Positions 17,639 to 27,719 of a DNA stretch of 64,000 nt are shown piece after piece (position 1 is the stretch's first letter; each line of letters begins with the position of its first letter). Made by a program: the position numbers and the translations under genes. The DNA is from Clostridia bacterium. Its GTDB lineage: Bacteria > Bacillota > Clostridia > Peptostreptococcales > Anaerovoracaceae. The notes below the pieces were generated by a model that did not search any database, had not been told where the DNA came from, and saw nothing but the letters and a program-made list of their open reading frames with translations. The stretch covers positions 1 to 64,000 of the forward strand of contig JAUNMH010000001.1 of NCBI GenBank assembly GCA_030537495.1, read 5' to 3'.

Positions 17639-19015
17639 ATGGAAGGTAAAAACTCTATGACTGAGGGCTCCATCTGGAGATCCCTGGTAGCATTTTCGAT
17701 TCCCCTTATCTTGGGAAATCTATTCCAACAACTATATAACGTATTTGACTCAATTATTGTAGGAAATTATGTAGGCAAGGAAGCCCTGGCGGCAACCGGT
17801 AATGCCGGGTCCATTGTAATGCTTTTAATAGGGTTCTTTATTGGCGCAGCAACTGGTGCAGGAATTATTACGAGCCAGGCTTACGGTGCTAAGGACACTA
17901 AGAGACTTCATGCTGCGGTACACACTTCCCTTGCAATTGCTATTATTGGAGGAGTTATTCTTGCTGTTGCGGGAGTAGTGCTAACGCCTATGATGATGAG
18001 AGCCATCGACACGCCAGAAGACGTTTTCGACCAGGCTGTTGTGTACTTAAGAGTGTACATGTTAGGAGCAGTTTTTGCCACCGTTTACAACATGAGTGCA
18101 GGAATTTTGAACGCTGTAGGCAACTCCAAAAGGTCACTGGTTTACCTTATTATTGCGTCAGTGACTAACGTTGTTCTTGACATTTTATTCGTCGGCGTTT
18201 TCCGCTGGGGAATCATAGGCGCAGCAATTGCCACAGATGTGAGCCAGTTTGTTTCCTGTGTTTTCATAGTAAGATATTTGGTAAAAAGTAGGGAAATTTA
18301 TCACGTTAACCTTAAGGATATCAAGCTTCACAAAGGCCTACCGTCACAAATTCTTAAGTTGGGACTGCCTACTGGTTTCCAGAGTGTAATTATTTCTCTG
18401 TCTAATGTAATTGTTCAGGCATCCATTAACAGCTTCGGCTCTAACACTATGGCAGCTTATACGGCATATGCCAAAGTTGAGGGCTTCATGCTTCTGCCAA
18501 TTATGAGCCTGGGCATGGCGGCAACTACATTTACCGGTCAAAACTACGGTGCTGCACGCCCGGACAGAATCCGTAAGGGCACCAAAGTTTCAACGGCTAT
18601 GGGCGTAGGATATGCCATCGTCGTTGCAATAATAATGTTCTTCGCCGGTCCATATATTATAAGGATATTTACCGACGAAACTGCCGTTGTAAAATGTGGC
18701 GTATTCATGTTGAACTGCTTGCTTCCAGCTTACTGGGTTCTTGGAATTTTCAACGTCAAAGTAGGAACAATCCGAGGCGTGGGCAAAACCTTCCAGGCTA
18801 TGCTCATATCCATTATTTCCCTTTGTGGTGTGAGACTTTTATGGATATTTCTAGTGTTTGACAACAGCAGCATCGGCGGCGGAAGCAATTTAATGCTTCT
18901 AATGATAAACTACCCGATAACCTGGCTAGTTGGTGCAATTGCAGCAGTTGTATGTGAGCGCAAATACTTGCACCAGGTGGACTGCGAATTCAGCACACAA
19001 GATGCGGACAAATAA
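17639..19015 (+). CDS. MATE family efflux transporter
   Basis: 458 residues, twelve predicted helices in two homologous halves. The N-terminal pattern IPLILGNLFQQLYNVFDSIIVG and the repeat half TGFQSVIISLSNVIVQASIN are typical of the DinF/NorM superfamily of cation-coupled drug exporters. Substrate unknown. Start with AATGAGGTATATAT. Terminator follows. Confidence 0.92.
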   Translation: MEGKNSMTEGSIWRSLVAFSIPLILGNLFQQLYNVFDSIIVGNYVGKEALAATGNAGSIVMLLIGFFIGAATGAGIITSQAYGAKDTKRLHAAVHTSLAIAIIGGVILAVAGVVLTPMMMRAIDTPEDVFDQAVVYLRVYMLGAVFATVYNMSAGILNAVGNSKRSLVYLIIASVTNVVLDILFVGVFRWGIIGAAIATDVSQFVSCVFIVRYLVKSREIYHVNLKDIKLHKGLPSQILKLGLPTGFQSVIISLSNVIVQASINSFGSNTMAAYTAYAKVEGFMLLPIMSLGMAATTFTGQNYGAARPDRIRKGTKVSTAMGVGYAIVVAIIMFFAGPYIIRIFTDETAVVKCGVFMLNCLLPAYWVLGIFNVKVGTIRGVGKTFQAMLISIISLCGVRLLWIFLVFDNSSIGGGSNLMLLMINYPITWLVGAIAAVVCERKYLHQVDCEFSTQDADK

Positions 19016-19020
19016 AGTTA

Positions 19021-19062
19021 AAACAGCAGAATGGATTTTTCCTTCCTGCTGTTTTTATTTTT
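19021..19062 (+). terminator. Terminator after the MATE gene
   Basis: AAACAGCAG and CTGCTGTTT form a 9-bp stem, followed by TTATTTTTG. Confidence 0.75.
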
Positions 19063-19105
19063 GCGTATTCTTTATTTTTGCATGATCTTTATGTTCACGC
19101 ATCCT

Positions 19106-20086
19106 CTATTCAGCGTGTGCAACCATTTCCTTAATGTTATCAAAACTATATTCCATAACATATCCTGCCACATCATAACAAACCTGCAATCCGTTGAAGC
19201 CATTGGTGTGGATTAAAATTCCGTCCTTAGTCTCAGGGTCGAAGCATATCAGTGACTTGAATCCGCCGTTGTCGCCCCAATGCCAAATAATATCTTTGTA
19301 AAGTCCCCAGCCCAGGCCCCACTCAACGCCGTAGTCAGCGGGGTTCTTATATGAGCTGATTTCCTCAATAAGTGCCGAATCGCCTATTACCGATTCAACA
19401 AATTTAGGGTAATCCTTAATGGTAACATGCAAAGAAAATGCACAGTTTGGCTCAATTGCCACTGAATGTTGGCATCTGTCTCTTGGCGGTTCAATTTTGC
19501 CCTCAGCATCTACAGTCCTTGCTAAGGTGCGATTAAGCGGTCCTGTCCAAACCATGGCTGCATCGTCCATGCGAAGCGGGTTAAAAACTTCAGTCTGCAT
19601 TAAATCGTCAACTCTTCTGCCTGTCAGCTTTTCCACCACGTCCTGAAGATAAGTGTATCCTTTGCCGGAATATCCGAAGGAAGTTCCCGGCGTAAAAAGC
19701 ATTTCTACAGGCGCATTGCCCCAATCAGGCAACCCCGTTCCATGGCTTAGAACCTGTCTAGCCGTAATGTCCTTGCATCTCGGATCGTTAGAAGGCATAG
19801 CCTCCGGCGCGTATTTACTCAAAGGCGCATCTAAATCCAGGACCCCTTCTCCCGCCAGCTTTAGAACAATTTTGGCAAAAATGGGTTTTGTTAGAGATGC
19901 TGCCTCAAAATGTGTGGTCAGCCTAACCTTTTCGCCAGTGGCAGGGTTTGCAATGCCCAAAGTATCAAATTTAATCGTCTTGCCTTCAGATATATACGCC
20001 ATGGCAAGACCCGGAACAAGATTTTCCTTCATAGATTTCTCGGCAATTTCCGTTGTCTTCAGCATTTTATCTTTATTTAGCCTCAT
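19106..20086 (-). CDS. Serine hydrolase of the class C beta-lactamase/PBP family
   Basis: 326 residues without signal peptide. The SxxK motif is SLTK (about residues 64-67) and the second motif YSG lies in FGYSGKGYTYLQD; an HWGDNGG stretch stands for the third motif. Such proteins act as esterases or D-amino peptidases; the lack of a signal suggests a cytoplasmic enzyme rather than antibiotic resistance. Its ATG overlaps the stop of the HipA-like kinase (ATGA), so the two are made together. Confidence 0.82.
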   Translation of the reverse strand: MRLNKDKMLKTTEIAEKSMKENLVPGLAMAYISEGKTIKFDTLGIANPATGEKVRLTTHFEAASLTKPIFAKIVLKLAGEGVLDLDAPLSKYAPEAMPSNDPRCKDITARQVLSHGTGLPDWGNAPVEMLFTPGTSFGYSGKGYTYLQDVVEKLTGRRVDDLMQTEVFNPLRMDDAAMVWTGPLNRTLARTVDAEGKIEPPRDRCQHSVAIEPNCAFSLHVTIKDYPKFVESVIGDSALIEEISSYKNPADYGVEWGLGWGLYKDIIWHWGDNGGFKSLICFDPETKDGILIHTNGFNGLQVCYDVAGYVMEYSFDNIKEMVAHAE

Positions 20087-21135
20087 TTTTCCATAATCCT
20101 TTCATATCCGTTCATTATAAACTCGCGAACATAGTCTGCGTCAACTTTTACGGGGATTTCGTCCATACACTGGGTAATAAGCGTTTCCGTAATCTCCGGT
20201 AAGTTCATTTCTCCATACATAACCCTTGCATCGTCACAGTTTTCAACAAAACTATCAAAAAAGCCGATCAATCCATCATTCTTTCTGCTTACATCTGATG
20301 GATATCCATTTGAAATCAAAGCAATATTGTTGTCATAGTTAGGAGCTAGAGAAAGAATTTCTCCAGTTTCTACATTTCGAAGAAAGCCGAAATTTTCCGT
20401 GTGTCGATCCATGTTAAAGCATATGGTGTCCATCCAAATCAATTCTAAATATTGTTCAGCCAACTTAGTCGAAACACTATTTAGGATTCTAAAACAGCGT
20501 TCATAGTCATCATCATCGCCCAAAATGGAACTGGCTGGTTCATAATTAACTTTAGCGCCATCGGTAAAATCTTCAGAACGTATATACTTATCGTCAAGCT
20601 CATAGTGTGCCATATTAAGGCCTAATTTTTCTCCTAGCCTACAAATAAAGAGCTCAGAAAAAATCTCGTTTTCGTTCCCCGTCTTATACATCCACCATTT
20701 ACCCTCTACAAGCCTCCAGCATTTTTCGAAGCTTCCTATGTTCGTAAGCTCCGGTGTTCGTGATGGCCTATTAGACATACTGTCTGGATCGCCGCACAAG
20801 GCTAATTTATCGAAATAGTTTTCCTTAAACCTTATGTCATCATAGGTCTCCTCTGAGCCTTCTGGTCTGAACCAATATCTATCAGTAATTGTAGCCGCAT
20901 TGACAGATAGTACTGTGCTCACATCATCTCGTTCTTTCAAACGAAGAACCTTCTTTAAGAGCCTTGAATTAGTCCTGTGTGAATCAATAGCCCGAGATGC
21001 AAGCCACCTTTCAAAATTCTTCGTTCGTTTCAAATGCAGTGGCAGAAGATTCTCATCATATTCAATTATGTTACCGTTTTCAATTTCTGCGATTACGCGG
21101 TCACCAGACATTAAACTTCCGCTTATTCTCTGCAT
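20083..21135 (-). CDS. HipA-like kinase domain protein
   Basis: 350 residues. The C-terminal half has the HipA/CtkA-type kinase signature: catalytic loop FNMDRHTENFGF and metal-binding APNYDNN, with a preceding nucleotide-binding-like part (EGKWWMYKTGNENEIFSELF). HipA toxins normally pair with the HTH antitoxin HipB; none is here. Instead it is coupled by ATGA overlap to a serine hydrolase and lies 68 bases after a LuxR-type regulator. It could be a stand-alone protein kinase or an uncoupled toxin relative. Start ATG 21135 with GAAGGGAGGG. Confidence 0.65.
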   Translation of the reverse strand: MQRISGSLMSGDRVIAEIENGNIIEYDENLLPLHLKRTKNFERWLASRAIDSHRTNSRLLKKVLRLKERDDVSTVLSVNAATITDRYWFRPEGSEETYDDIRFKENYFDKLALCGDPDSMSNRPSRTPELTNIGSFEKCWRLVEGKWWMYKTGNENEIFSELFICRLGEKLGLNMAHYELDDKYIRSEDFTDGAKVNYEPASSILGDDDDYERCFRILNSVSTKLAEQYLELIWMDTICFNMDRHTENFGFLRNVETGEILSLAPNYDNNIALISNGYPSDVSRKNDGLIGFFDSFVENCDDARVMYGEMNLPEITETLITQCMDEIPVKVDADYVREFIMNGYERIMEK

Positions 21136-21203
21136 ATTTGAACCATCCCTCCCTTCTGATTTCTATACAAGAATTTTTGCAATTAGTTTCACTATGAATT
21201 ATA

Positions 21204-23576
21204 TCACAGATTCATCTTAATTGCGGCAGTTTTTGCCTCGCTGCGCCGTTTTACCTTAAGTTTATTGAAAATATGTGCTACGTGGGTTTTCACCGTCGGC
21301 AGCTTGATTCCCATAATTTCTGCAATTTCCCCGTTGGTCTTATCAGCACAAATAAGGCGAAGAATTTGCAGTTCCGTAGGGGTCAAAGGCTCACACTGGC
21401 CCATGTGCCCCTGCAAAAAATCTGGGTACAGCCCCGCACGGGTTCTGACCTGAGCCATAAGCGCCTTGTACCAGGAGTTCATAGTCTGTCGGTTTTGATC
21501 TTTCAAAAGCGGTAAAACGGCCGACCCGTATACACTGATGGTACGCGTAAATCCGTAGTCTTCGGCAATATCAAGGGCCTCAGCTAGCGCCTCACGCCAA
21601 GCGTCGTCCTTTTTCTTGTAGTAGGCTATGGCCATCAAAACTTTCAGATGTATGTTGTCTATATGCCTGCCGCATTTTCTGAAATTTGTTTCTAAAGGGG
21701 CCAGGGTCACAAGGGCCGCGTCGGGTTTGCCAAGGGCCAGCTCCACCATGCTTTGGGTCATATATTGATATCTTTTCATAACGTTAATGTTCATAGGATC
21801 CCGAGGTGATTTCCTCATATACCATTCCTCGGCACTATTCAAATTGCCTATGAGCAGATCCATGCGGCAGAGCATTGCGTCAATGTTAGGCATGAAACGA
21901 GAGAGACCGCGTTTCTCGAAATCCTGGCGCAGGGTTTTTATAGTGCGAATGGCATCTTCGCTCTGGCCATTAGCTAGTTGTGCCCTCGCCAAGAGACCTG
22001 TCATGGCAAATTCTATGTCCGGAGTCCCTTTCTGGCGGATTTCATTGATTCTTGGAATTAAATTCAGCATTCTTGCCGAGATATCTTCCCCTTTCTCAAA
22101 CTTACTTTCTGCGATGGCGCAGTCGGCCAGACCTACGCCGTCCTTTCCCAAAATGGTTTCCACTGGAACCCTAATTGTCTTGTACAGAAGGTCATCGATT
22201 TTGCTCCAATCAGAGAAGTCTTTTCCGCCATTCATTATGCTAGGCAAGGTGCTAGTAACAGAAAATCCCGGTAAGGTAACTTCCTTATTTCTAAGGAGGT
22301 TAAAAACCGCAGGAATAGTAGACGTAAGACCTGCGACACCTCGCTGAGGCAGACAAATGTCCAGCCATGCCAGCCGGCTCCGCGCTTGCTTTCCAGCAGC
22401 ATCATGCTTGCTGCATCTCCGGTAGAAATCTTCCAACTCTTTATACCACCGCTCAGATTCATCATAATCCATATACAGCGCACAAAGCATGCTCATGCCC
22501 TGCATCAACGCTGGCGAAGCAAGAATTTCGAATTCAGGCATGCTCTTATAGTACTTAGCCATTTCGCTATAGTGTCCCATGCCCGGATGAAGCTCAGAAT
22601 TTCGAATGAGAATCTCCGAGGCCTTGGAATGGTCGTCTCCCAGGGTATAACACTCCAAGGCATTAGCGTAATCTTCCTTCAGCTCGTAGTATAATCCACC
22701 TCGCACAAAGGTAGCTTTCTTCTTTTCCTCACTGAATTCTCTATCCATTTCCCACATGAGAAAATCTCTAAACTTTGGCCAAAATGAATAGGTTCCCACG
22801 TCGTCATAGAGTAGCATAGTGGTGTTACGTAAAAGGTATTCCAGCAGTTCTCCCGCGTGAGGATCTCCAGTAACTACCCGTGCCATTTCGGTATCAAAAC
22901 TTTTAAAGGGAGCTAGCTCCAGTAAAAAACGTCTGACCGATAGGTCGAAACGCTTGTAGATTGCTTCTTCAAAATATAGATAAACTTCGCGAAAAGATCG
23001 CGCAATTATTTCTTTATTCAGTTTATTGTTGTCTTTGGATGTTGTGATATTTCTTGCCGTTATAATAACGCCGAGAGGGTAGCCAATGGAGATTCTTTTA
23101 ATCTCTATGGCTTCGACCTCGCTGATTTCTATACCCGAGTTATGCATTACGGTTCTTATATCATTTGAATCAAACAGGAGATCTTCTGCGCGCAGAACTG
23201 TCATTATTCCCGCATATCTAAAGGTCATAAGACAGCCTTCGGGAGCACCTCTTGTTAGCATGATGAACTTCTTATTTGTGCTCATTCTTATTAATCGGCA
23301 AAGAGCTTGCCAGTCGCTATCTTCATTTATGTACTGTGCATCGTCTATTAGCAATATGTCCCAACCTTCTGCCGACTTAGGTATAGCGAAGTCGGGTTCT
23401 CCTGGGTTTAGTCGCAGAATTTTCCTTTTGGTGGAAACTTGTTCTGCAAGCAGTGCCTCTGCCACGCATGTCTTTCCAAATCCGCAGGGCGCACTGAAAC
23501 AGAGGATGCGCTCATGATCCATAAAGTTCCTAAATTCTTCTTTTATAGATGGTTTGATGAGAATATTTTCAGTCAA
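21204..23576 (-). CDS. MalT/LAL-type LuxR family transcriptional regulator
   Basis: 790 residues. N-terminal P-loop ATPase (APCGFGKTC, Walker A; ILLIDDAQ, Walker B), a long helical-repeat middle part and a C-terminal LuxR DNA-binding domain (LTPTELQILRLICADKTNGE through KTHVAHIFNKLKVKRRSEA). This is the large ATP-binding LuxR class that senses a ligand in the repeat domain. Start is a TTG at 23576; the AAAGGAG site lies inside a short hairpin. It probably controls the two downstream genes on the same strand. Confidence 0.9.
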   Translation of the reverse strand: MTENILIKPSIKEEFRNFMDHERILCFSAPCGFGKTCVAEALLAEQVSTKRKILRLNPGEPDFAIPKSAEGWDILLIDDAQYINEDSDWQALCRLIRMSTNKKFIMLTRGAPEGCLMTFRYAGIMTVLRAEDLLFDSNDIRTVMHNSGIEISEVEAIEIKRISIGYPLGVIITARNITTSKDNNKLNKEIIARSFREVYLYFEEAIYKRFDLSVRRFLLELAPFKSFDTEMARVVTGDPHAGELLEYLLRNTTMLLYDDVGTYSFWPKFRDFLMWEMDREFSEEKKKATFVRGGLYYELKEDYANALECYTLGDDHSKASEILIRNSELHPGMGHYSEMAKYYKSMPEFEILASPALMQGMSMLCALYMDYDESERWYKELEDFYRRCSKHDAAGKQARSRLAWLDICLPQRGVAGLTSTIPAVFNLLRNKEVTLPGFSVTSTLPSIMNGGKDFSDWSKIDDLLYKTIRVPVETILGKDGVGLADCAIAESKFEKGEDISARMLNLIPRINEIRQKGTPDIEFAMTGLLARAQLANGQSEDAIRTIKTLRQDFEKRGLSRFMPNIDAMLCRMDLLIGNLNSAEEWYMRKSPRDPMNINVMKRYQYMTQSMVELALGKPDAALVTLAPLETNFRKCGRHIDNIHLKVLMAIAYYKKKDDAWREALAEALDIAEDYGFTRTISVYGSAVLPLLKDQNRQTMNSWYKALMAQVRTRAGLYPDFLQGHMGQCEPLTPTELQILRLICADKTNGEIAEIMGIKLPTVKTHVAHIFNKLKVKRRSEAKTAAIKMNL

Positions 23577-23591
23577 AGGAGTCTCTCCTTT
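23575..23591 (-). promoter_or_regulatory. Hairpin covering the ribosome site of the LuxR-type gene
   Basis: On the transcript AAAGGAG-AGA-CTCCTTT forms a perfect 7-bp stem with a 3-base loop. The left arm is the Shine-Dalgarno sequence and the right arm runs into the TTG start codon. Confidence 0.55.
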
Positions 23592-23730
23592 CCCTTTATA
23601 ATTATTTGCACTTCCTTATAATATCAAATTATACATTTTTTATCGCAGACTGTAAATCATACTTCAGTATTATTTCAGGGGTTTTGGTGCATGTTTTTTT
23701 GCGGAATTTGACTAGAAAAACGTGAAAAAA

Positions 23731-23772
23731 CAAAAAACCTACTGCGTAGCTGATGTATGCTTACGTAGCAGG
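23731..23772 (-). terminator. Terminator after brnQ
   Basis: Arms CCTACTGCGTA and TACGTAGCAGG (G-U pairs allowed) followed on the minus strand by TTTTTTG, 38 bases past the brnQ stop. Confidence 0.7.
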
Positions 23773-23809
23773 TCATATTCTTTGTTATTCTTTTGTAAGG
23801 TTATTCATC

Positions 23810-25123
23810 TTATTCGATTTCACAAGCTCTTGCGATTTCAATGTCTTTGCCTCTGACTTTGGCAACGATTGCCCCTAGAACTACACCGATAATTGCAGGA
23901 ACAATCCATCCGAATCCCATTGAATTCATTGGTAATGCATGTGAGATAATGTCCTTGCCTGCAAATGCCTCAATCTGCTGAATGATAGCAATGATAAATG
24001 CAAATGCTGCTCCGCCTCTATATCCAAGAACAGGAAGCTTATCTCCTGCAATTGAACAGAATGTCAGAGTAATAAGAACTGGATAAACGATTCCTAGAAT
24101 CGGCGCAGCCATATTGATAATAATGTCTGTTCCCAAGTTTGAAATTAGGAAGGAAACAATAGTAAATACAGTTACAAGGATCTTGTAGCTGATATGAAGC
24201 TTCTCTTCGAAGAATTCTGAAATTGATGTAATCAGACCAATTGCTGTAGTTAAGCATGCAAGGATTACAATCAGACCCAGTAATAATAAACCTGATTTTC
24301 CAAGAAGAACTAAAACAACTTTTACCAAAACATCTGCCTGTGCCATTGCTTCTCCATTGTGTGCGTATGTTGCACCGATGTATGCAAGTCCACCGTAAAC
24401 AACGAAAAGAAGCGCTGTAGCAATTAGTCCACCTGCCACTAGCATTGTGAACTGGTCCTTCTTAGCAGTGTAATTCTTATCCTTAATAGTGAAGATAACA
24501 CTGATTGAAAAGATTACTGCAGCCATCATGTCCATTGTCTGATATCCTGCTGAAACACCTAAGCTTACAGCCTGATCTACACTTGATTCCATTGTAATAT
24601 CTCCGATTGGAGTTATTATGCCCTTAACTATCATATATAGAAGAGCAATAACCATTAGTGGTGAAAGAATTTTTCCAACAATATCCATTACTTCGCTCTT
24701 GCTAATACAGATAAGCCAGCAGAATACGAAGAACACGCCTGTACAAAGTATAGGGTTGAGATTTCCAAAGTTAGGAACTAGCCCCACTTCGTATGTAATT
24801 GATGCAACTCTAGGAATTGCAATTGCAGGTCCGATACAGATGCAAATAACGCCTAGGAATATAGCGGAAAGCTTTACTCCTAACTTTTCAGTAATAGAGT
24901 CACTTCCTCTTCCTGCTACTGCGATAACCATCATCGCGATTAATCCCAGTCCAATATCTACGCCAATGTAGCATAGAAATCCAAGGAACCAGTGGTCTCC
25001 TAATTCACGTCCTAGGTACGGCGGGAATATTAGGTTTCCGGCTCCGAAAAACATAGCAAACAGAGCAAAACCTATAGTAACTGTGTCAGCTAATTTGTTA
25101 TTGCCTTTTTTGATTTTCTCCAA
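23810..25123 (-). CDS. brnQ: Branched-chain amino acid transport system carrier BrnQ
   Basis: LIVCS-family cation symporter for leucine, isoleucine and valine. About twelve helices; the signature IGFALFAMFFGAGNLIFPP near the N-terminus is diagnostic. 437 residues, full length. Monocistronic with its own terminator; ATG 25123 preceded by GAAAGGAAAGTATC. Confidence 0.93.
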   Translation of the reverse strand: MEKIKKGNNKLADTVTIGFALFAMFFGAGNLIFPPYLGRELGDHWFLGFLCYIGVDIGLGLIAMMVIAVAGRGSDSITEKLGVKLSAIFLGVICICIGPAIAIPRVASITYEVGLVPNFGNLNPILCTGVFFVFCWLICISKSEVMDIVGKILSPLMVIALLYMIVKGIITPIGDITMESSVDQAVSLGVSAGYQTMDMMAAVIFSISVIFTIKDKNYTAKKDQFTMLVAGGLIATALLFVVYGGLAYIGATYAHNGEAMAQADVLVKVVLVLLGKSGLLLLGLIVILACLTTAIGLITSISEFFEEKLHISYKILVTVFTIVSFLISNLGTDIIINMAAPILGIVYPVLITLTFCSIAGDKLPVLGYRGGAAFAFIIAIIQQIEAFAGKDIISHALPMNSMGFGWIVPAIIGVVLGAIVAKVRGKDIEIARACEIE

Positions 25124-25476
25124 TTTGATACTTTCCTTTCATATTAATTTCATTTTCATTTACGCACAAACGCGTAACGTTTATTATATATCAAATTAGT
25201 GGGTTTGTCCAATGTTTCTGTGAAAAATAATAAAAAAATGTTGAAATTTTAGGTTTTTAGGTAAAATTCGGGGTAACTTTGGCAGAGGGTTTTGATGCAA
25301 AGATCATACCGAAAGACGTCGCTACGTGAAGGAAATTTGTATTAATTATGTTCTTGTGTGTGAATTTTGTTTTTACCTTTACGTGCGGATTTGATTATGT
25401 TAGGATGAGAACATCGATACAAGACATGGAATTATTTTGGTGGTTATCACCAAGTAAATCAAGAAAGGACAAAGCT

Positions 25477-27201
25477 ATGAAAAAAGCGAAAATCATTGCA
25501 TTGACACTTGCTCTTACTATGATTTTAACGACTTCCGGCGCGTTCGCCTGCACTGGAATGTACATTGGTAAAGATGTAAGTGCAGAAGGCACAACTGTTG
25601 TTGCAAGAAGTGAGGACCAGGGTAGAGGTGCTTACAACAAACTGTTTAAGGTTAAGCCTAGAGTTACTAAGGCAGGACGTTACTACGAAGATACAGCAAA
25701 CGGACTTAAGGTTGCTCTTCCTAAGACAACTTACAAGTACACTTACGTTCCAGATTCATATGACCTAGAAGACGGAGAATATCCTGCAAGCTGTACAAAT
25801 GAATATGGTCTAGTATCCGTTGGTACTGTTTCCACAGGCGTTAAGGAAGCTTATGAAGCACTTGACCCAGTTGTAGAACCAGGTCTTCGTGAAGCTATCC
25901 TTGCAGGACTAATTGCATGCCAGGCAAAGACAGCTAGAGGCGCTGTTGATACTCTTGCTAAACTAATCGACAAGTATGGTTCAGAAGAATACAACACTTT
26001 ATTCTTCGTTGATAAGAAGGAAGCATGGATTTTCGAAACTTACGGTGGACATACTTATGCAGCAATGAAGATGCCTACTGACAAAGTTTCTGTATTCGGA
26101 AACCACATCATGATTGACTGGGTTGACCCTAAAGACACTGAAAACTTTGTATTCTCAGATAAACTGTTTGAAACAATTGAAAAAGCAGGCGGAGCTGTTA
26201 AGGATGATCAGGGAAGATACAACCTTGTTAAGTCAATTGACAACCCTTCAAGAGAAGACTACAACAACATGAGAAACTGGATTGGAATGAAGACATTAGC
26301 TCCTTCCCTAGTTGGAGAATACAGCAAGGATGAATTCTATCCATTATTCTATACACCAGATAACAAGGTTTCTGTAACTGACTTAATGCAGTTATACGGA
26401 AACAGATATGAAGGAACTAAATATGACATGATGAAGAGCGAAAACGCAGGAATGAGACCTATCGGTGTTACTCGTCAGTCATGCGTTCACATTCTTCAGA
26501 CATACCCTAACCTTCCTGCTGATTCATGTAACCTTCAGTGGTTAGCACTAGGTAATGCTGAACATGCAATGTTCATCCCTGCATTCAGCGGTATCACTGA
26601 TACTTATGCTGGATACAAACCAGATGGAAATGTTTTCAATGAAAACAGCGTATACTTCAACTGTAAGAGAATCTGCAGCCTTGCAGAATCCGATAGAGCA
26701 TTCTTATCACAGGGTGTAAAGGATTACAACTTACTTGAAGAAAAGATCATGCTTAATAATATGCAGAATGAAATCGCTAAGATTAACAAAGCATATGCAA
26801 AGAGCAAGGCTAACGGCAGAGCATATGTAACTGCTTTAGGTAAAAAGGTTGCAGCTGACCAGTTCAAGGCAAACAAGAACCTTTACCGCAAGCTTCAGTT
26901 CACTCAGACTGACAATGTAAACGATAGAGTTAACAACGCTAGAAAGACTACTTTCGTAGCAGACAGCAGACTAACTCAGGCTGCTAAGTACTATGGTTAC
27001 ACTGTTACTAAGACTGTTAAGAAGGACGGCGCTAAGGTTTACACAATCAAGAACGCTGCTAAGACTTATAAGTTAACTGCAGGACAGAAAGCTTACACTG
27101 TAACAGAAAACGGAGCTACTACTAAGGCTGAATTATCAAAGGCTCCTTATTTCTTCGGTGGATACTTATATGCACCAATGGATTTCATCCAGACATTATA
27201 A
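25477..27201 (+). CDS. Secreted C69 family dipeptidase
   Basis: 574 residues. A signal peptide (1-24, ending GAFA) is followed at once by Cys25 in CTGMYIGK: in C69 dipeptidases the N-terminal cysteine freed by processing is the nucleophile. SEDQGRGAYNKLF and later ASCTNEYGLVSVGTVS are conserved family blocks. The last 100 or so residues are Lys/Thr/Tyr-rich and may be a wall-binding or export-specific extension. The codon choice is strongly biased, as in highly expressed genes. AGAAAGGA precedes ATG 25477; an in-frame extension upstream is not used. A terminator follows. Confidence 0.88.
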   Translation: MKKAKIIALTLALTMILTTSGAFACTGMYIGKDVSAEGTTVVARSEDQGRGAYNKLFKVKPRVTKAGRYYEDTANGLKVALPKTTYKYTYVPDSYDLEDGEYPASCTNEYGLVSVGTVSTGVKEAYEALDPVVEPGLREAILAGLIACQAKTARGAVDTLAKLIDKYGSEEYNTLFFVDKKEAWIFETYGGHTYAAMKMPTDKVSVFGNHIMIDWVDPKDTENFVFSDKLFETIEKAGGAVKDDQGRYNLVKSIDNPSREDYNNMRNWIGMKTLAPSLVGEYSKDEFYPLFYTPDNKVSVTDLMQLYGNRYEGTKYDMMKSENAGMRPIGVTRQSCVHILQTYPNLPADSCNLQWLALGNAEHAMFIPAFSGITDTYAGYKPDGNVFNENSVYFNCKRICSLAESDRAFLSQGVKDYNLLEEKIMLNNMQNEIAKINKAYAKSKANGRAYVTALGKKVAADQFKANKNLYRKLQFTQTDNVNDRVNNARKTTFVADSRLTQAAKYYGYTVTKTVKKDGAKVYTIKNAAKTYKLTAGQKAYTVTENGATTKAELSKAPYFFGGYLYAPMDFIQTL

Positions 27202-27238
27202 TTAATGACTTTACATGAATAAAACATGGATTGTATTG

Positions 27239-27275
27239 AAAATCCCTCGGCTGCAGCCGGGGGATTTGTTTTATG
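27239..27275 (+). terminator. Terminator after the C69 dipeptidase
   Basis: AAATCCC, CGGCTGCAGCCG and GGGATTT make a long GC-rich hairpin followed by GTTTTATG. Confidence 0.7.
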
Positions 27276-27290
27276 TAATTATAGGGGCTT

Positions 27291-27719
27291 CTACTTATTT
27301 ATCAAATACAACCCCACAAGGCAAGCTCCAATACCTGCCGCCTTTTCCCAAGTAAATGATTCCTTGTATAATAAGTATCCTACAAAAATTAAGGCAATGC
27401 TAAGTATTATAGCCTTGCAAATATAGCCAGTATTCAAGGTCCAGCCGACTTTGTACATGTAAATGCTGGCTGCCTCCATACACATAAGGGCAAATCCTAA
27501 CACATAAGTAGTCCAGTTCATTTTGCTAAATTCATCTAAGAAACTTGAACCATTTCTACTAATTCCAAAAGCTACTGCGCAAACGGCAGCGGCAACTAGG
27601 TATGTAATTGTAAGCGATGCGAAGGGGTTCAGGTTTCCCGGCAGGGATTTAGCGCAAACCTGATAAAAAATTTCTGCAACAACAGCTAGTGCAATTGGCC
27701 ACATCATATATAAGTTCAT
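27291..27719 (-). CDS. Small EamA/DMT-type membrane transporter
   Basis: 142 residues, four to five hydrophobic helices, resembling a half-size member of the drug/metabolite transporter superfamily (C-terminal helix WEKAAGIGACLVGLYLINK is typical of EamA/SMR proteins). Its ATG overlaps the stop of the 168-residue gene (ATGA) and has its own strong site AGAGGAG inside that gene, so it is the third gene of the HTH-DUF3990 operon. Substrate unknown; whether it belongs functionally to that module is unclear. Confidence 0.72.
   Translation of the reverse strand: MNLYMMWPIALAVVAEIFYQVCAKSLPGNLNPFASLTITYLVAAAVCAVAFGISRNGSSFLDEFSKMNWTTYVLGFALMCMEAASIYMYKVGWTLNTGYICKAIILSIALIFVGYLLYKESFTWEKAAGIGACLVGLYLINK

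Noticed and set aside
19106..20086. Serine hydrolase as an antibiotic-resistance beta-lactamase
   Set aside because: No signal peptide and a class C/esterase-like pattern; resistance role not supported.
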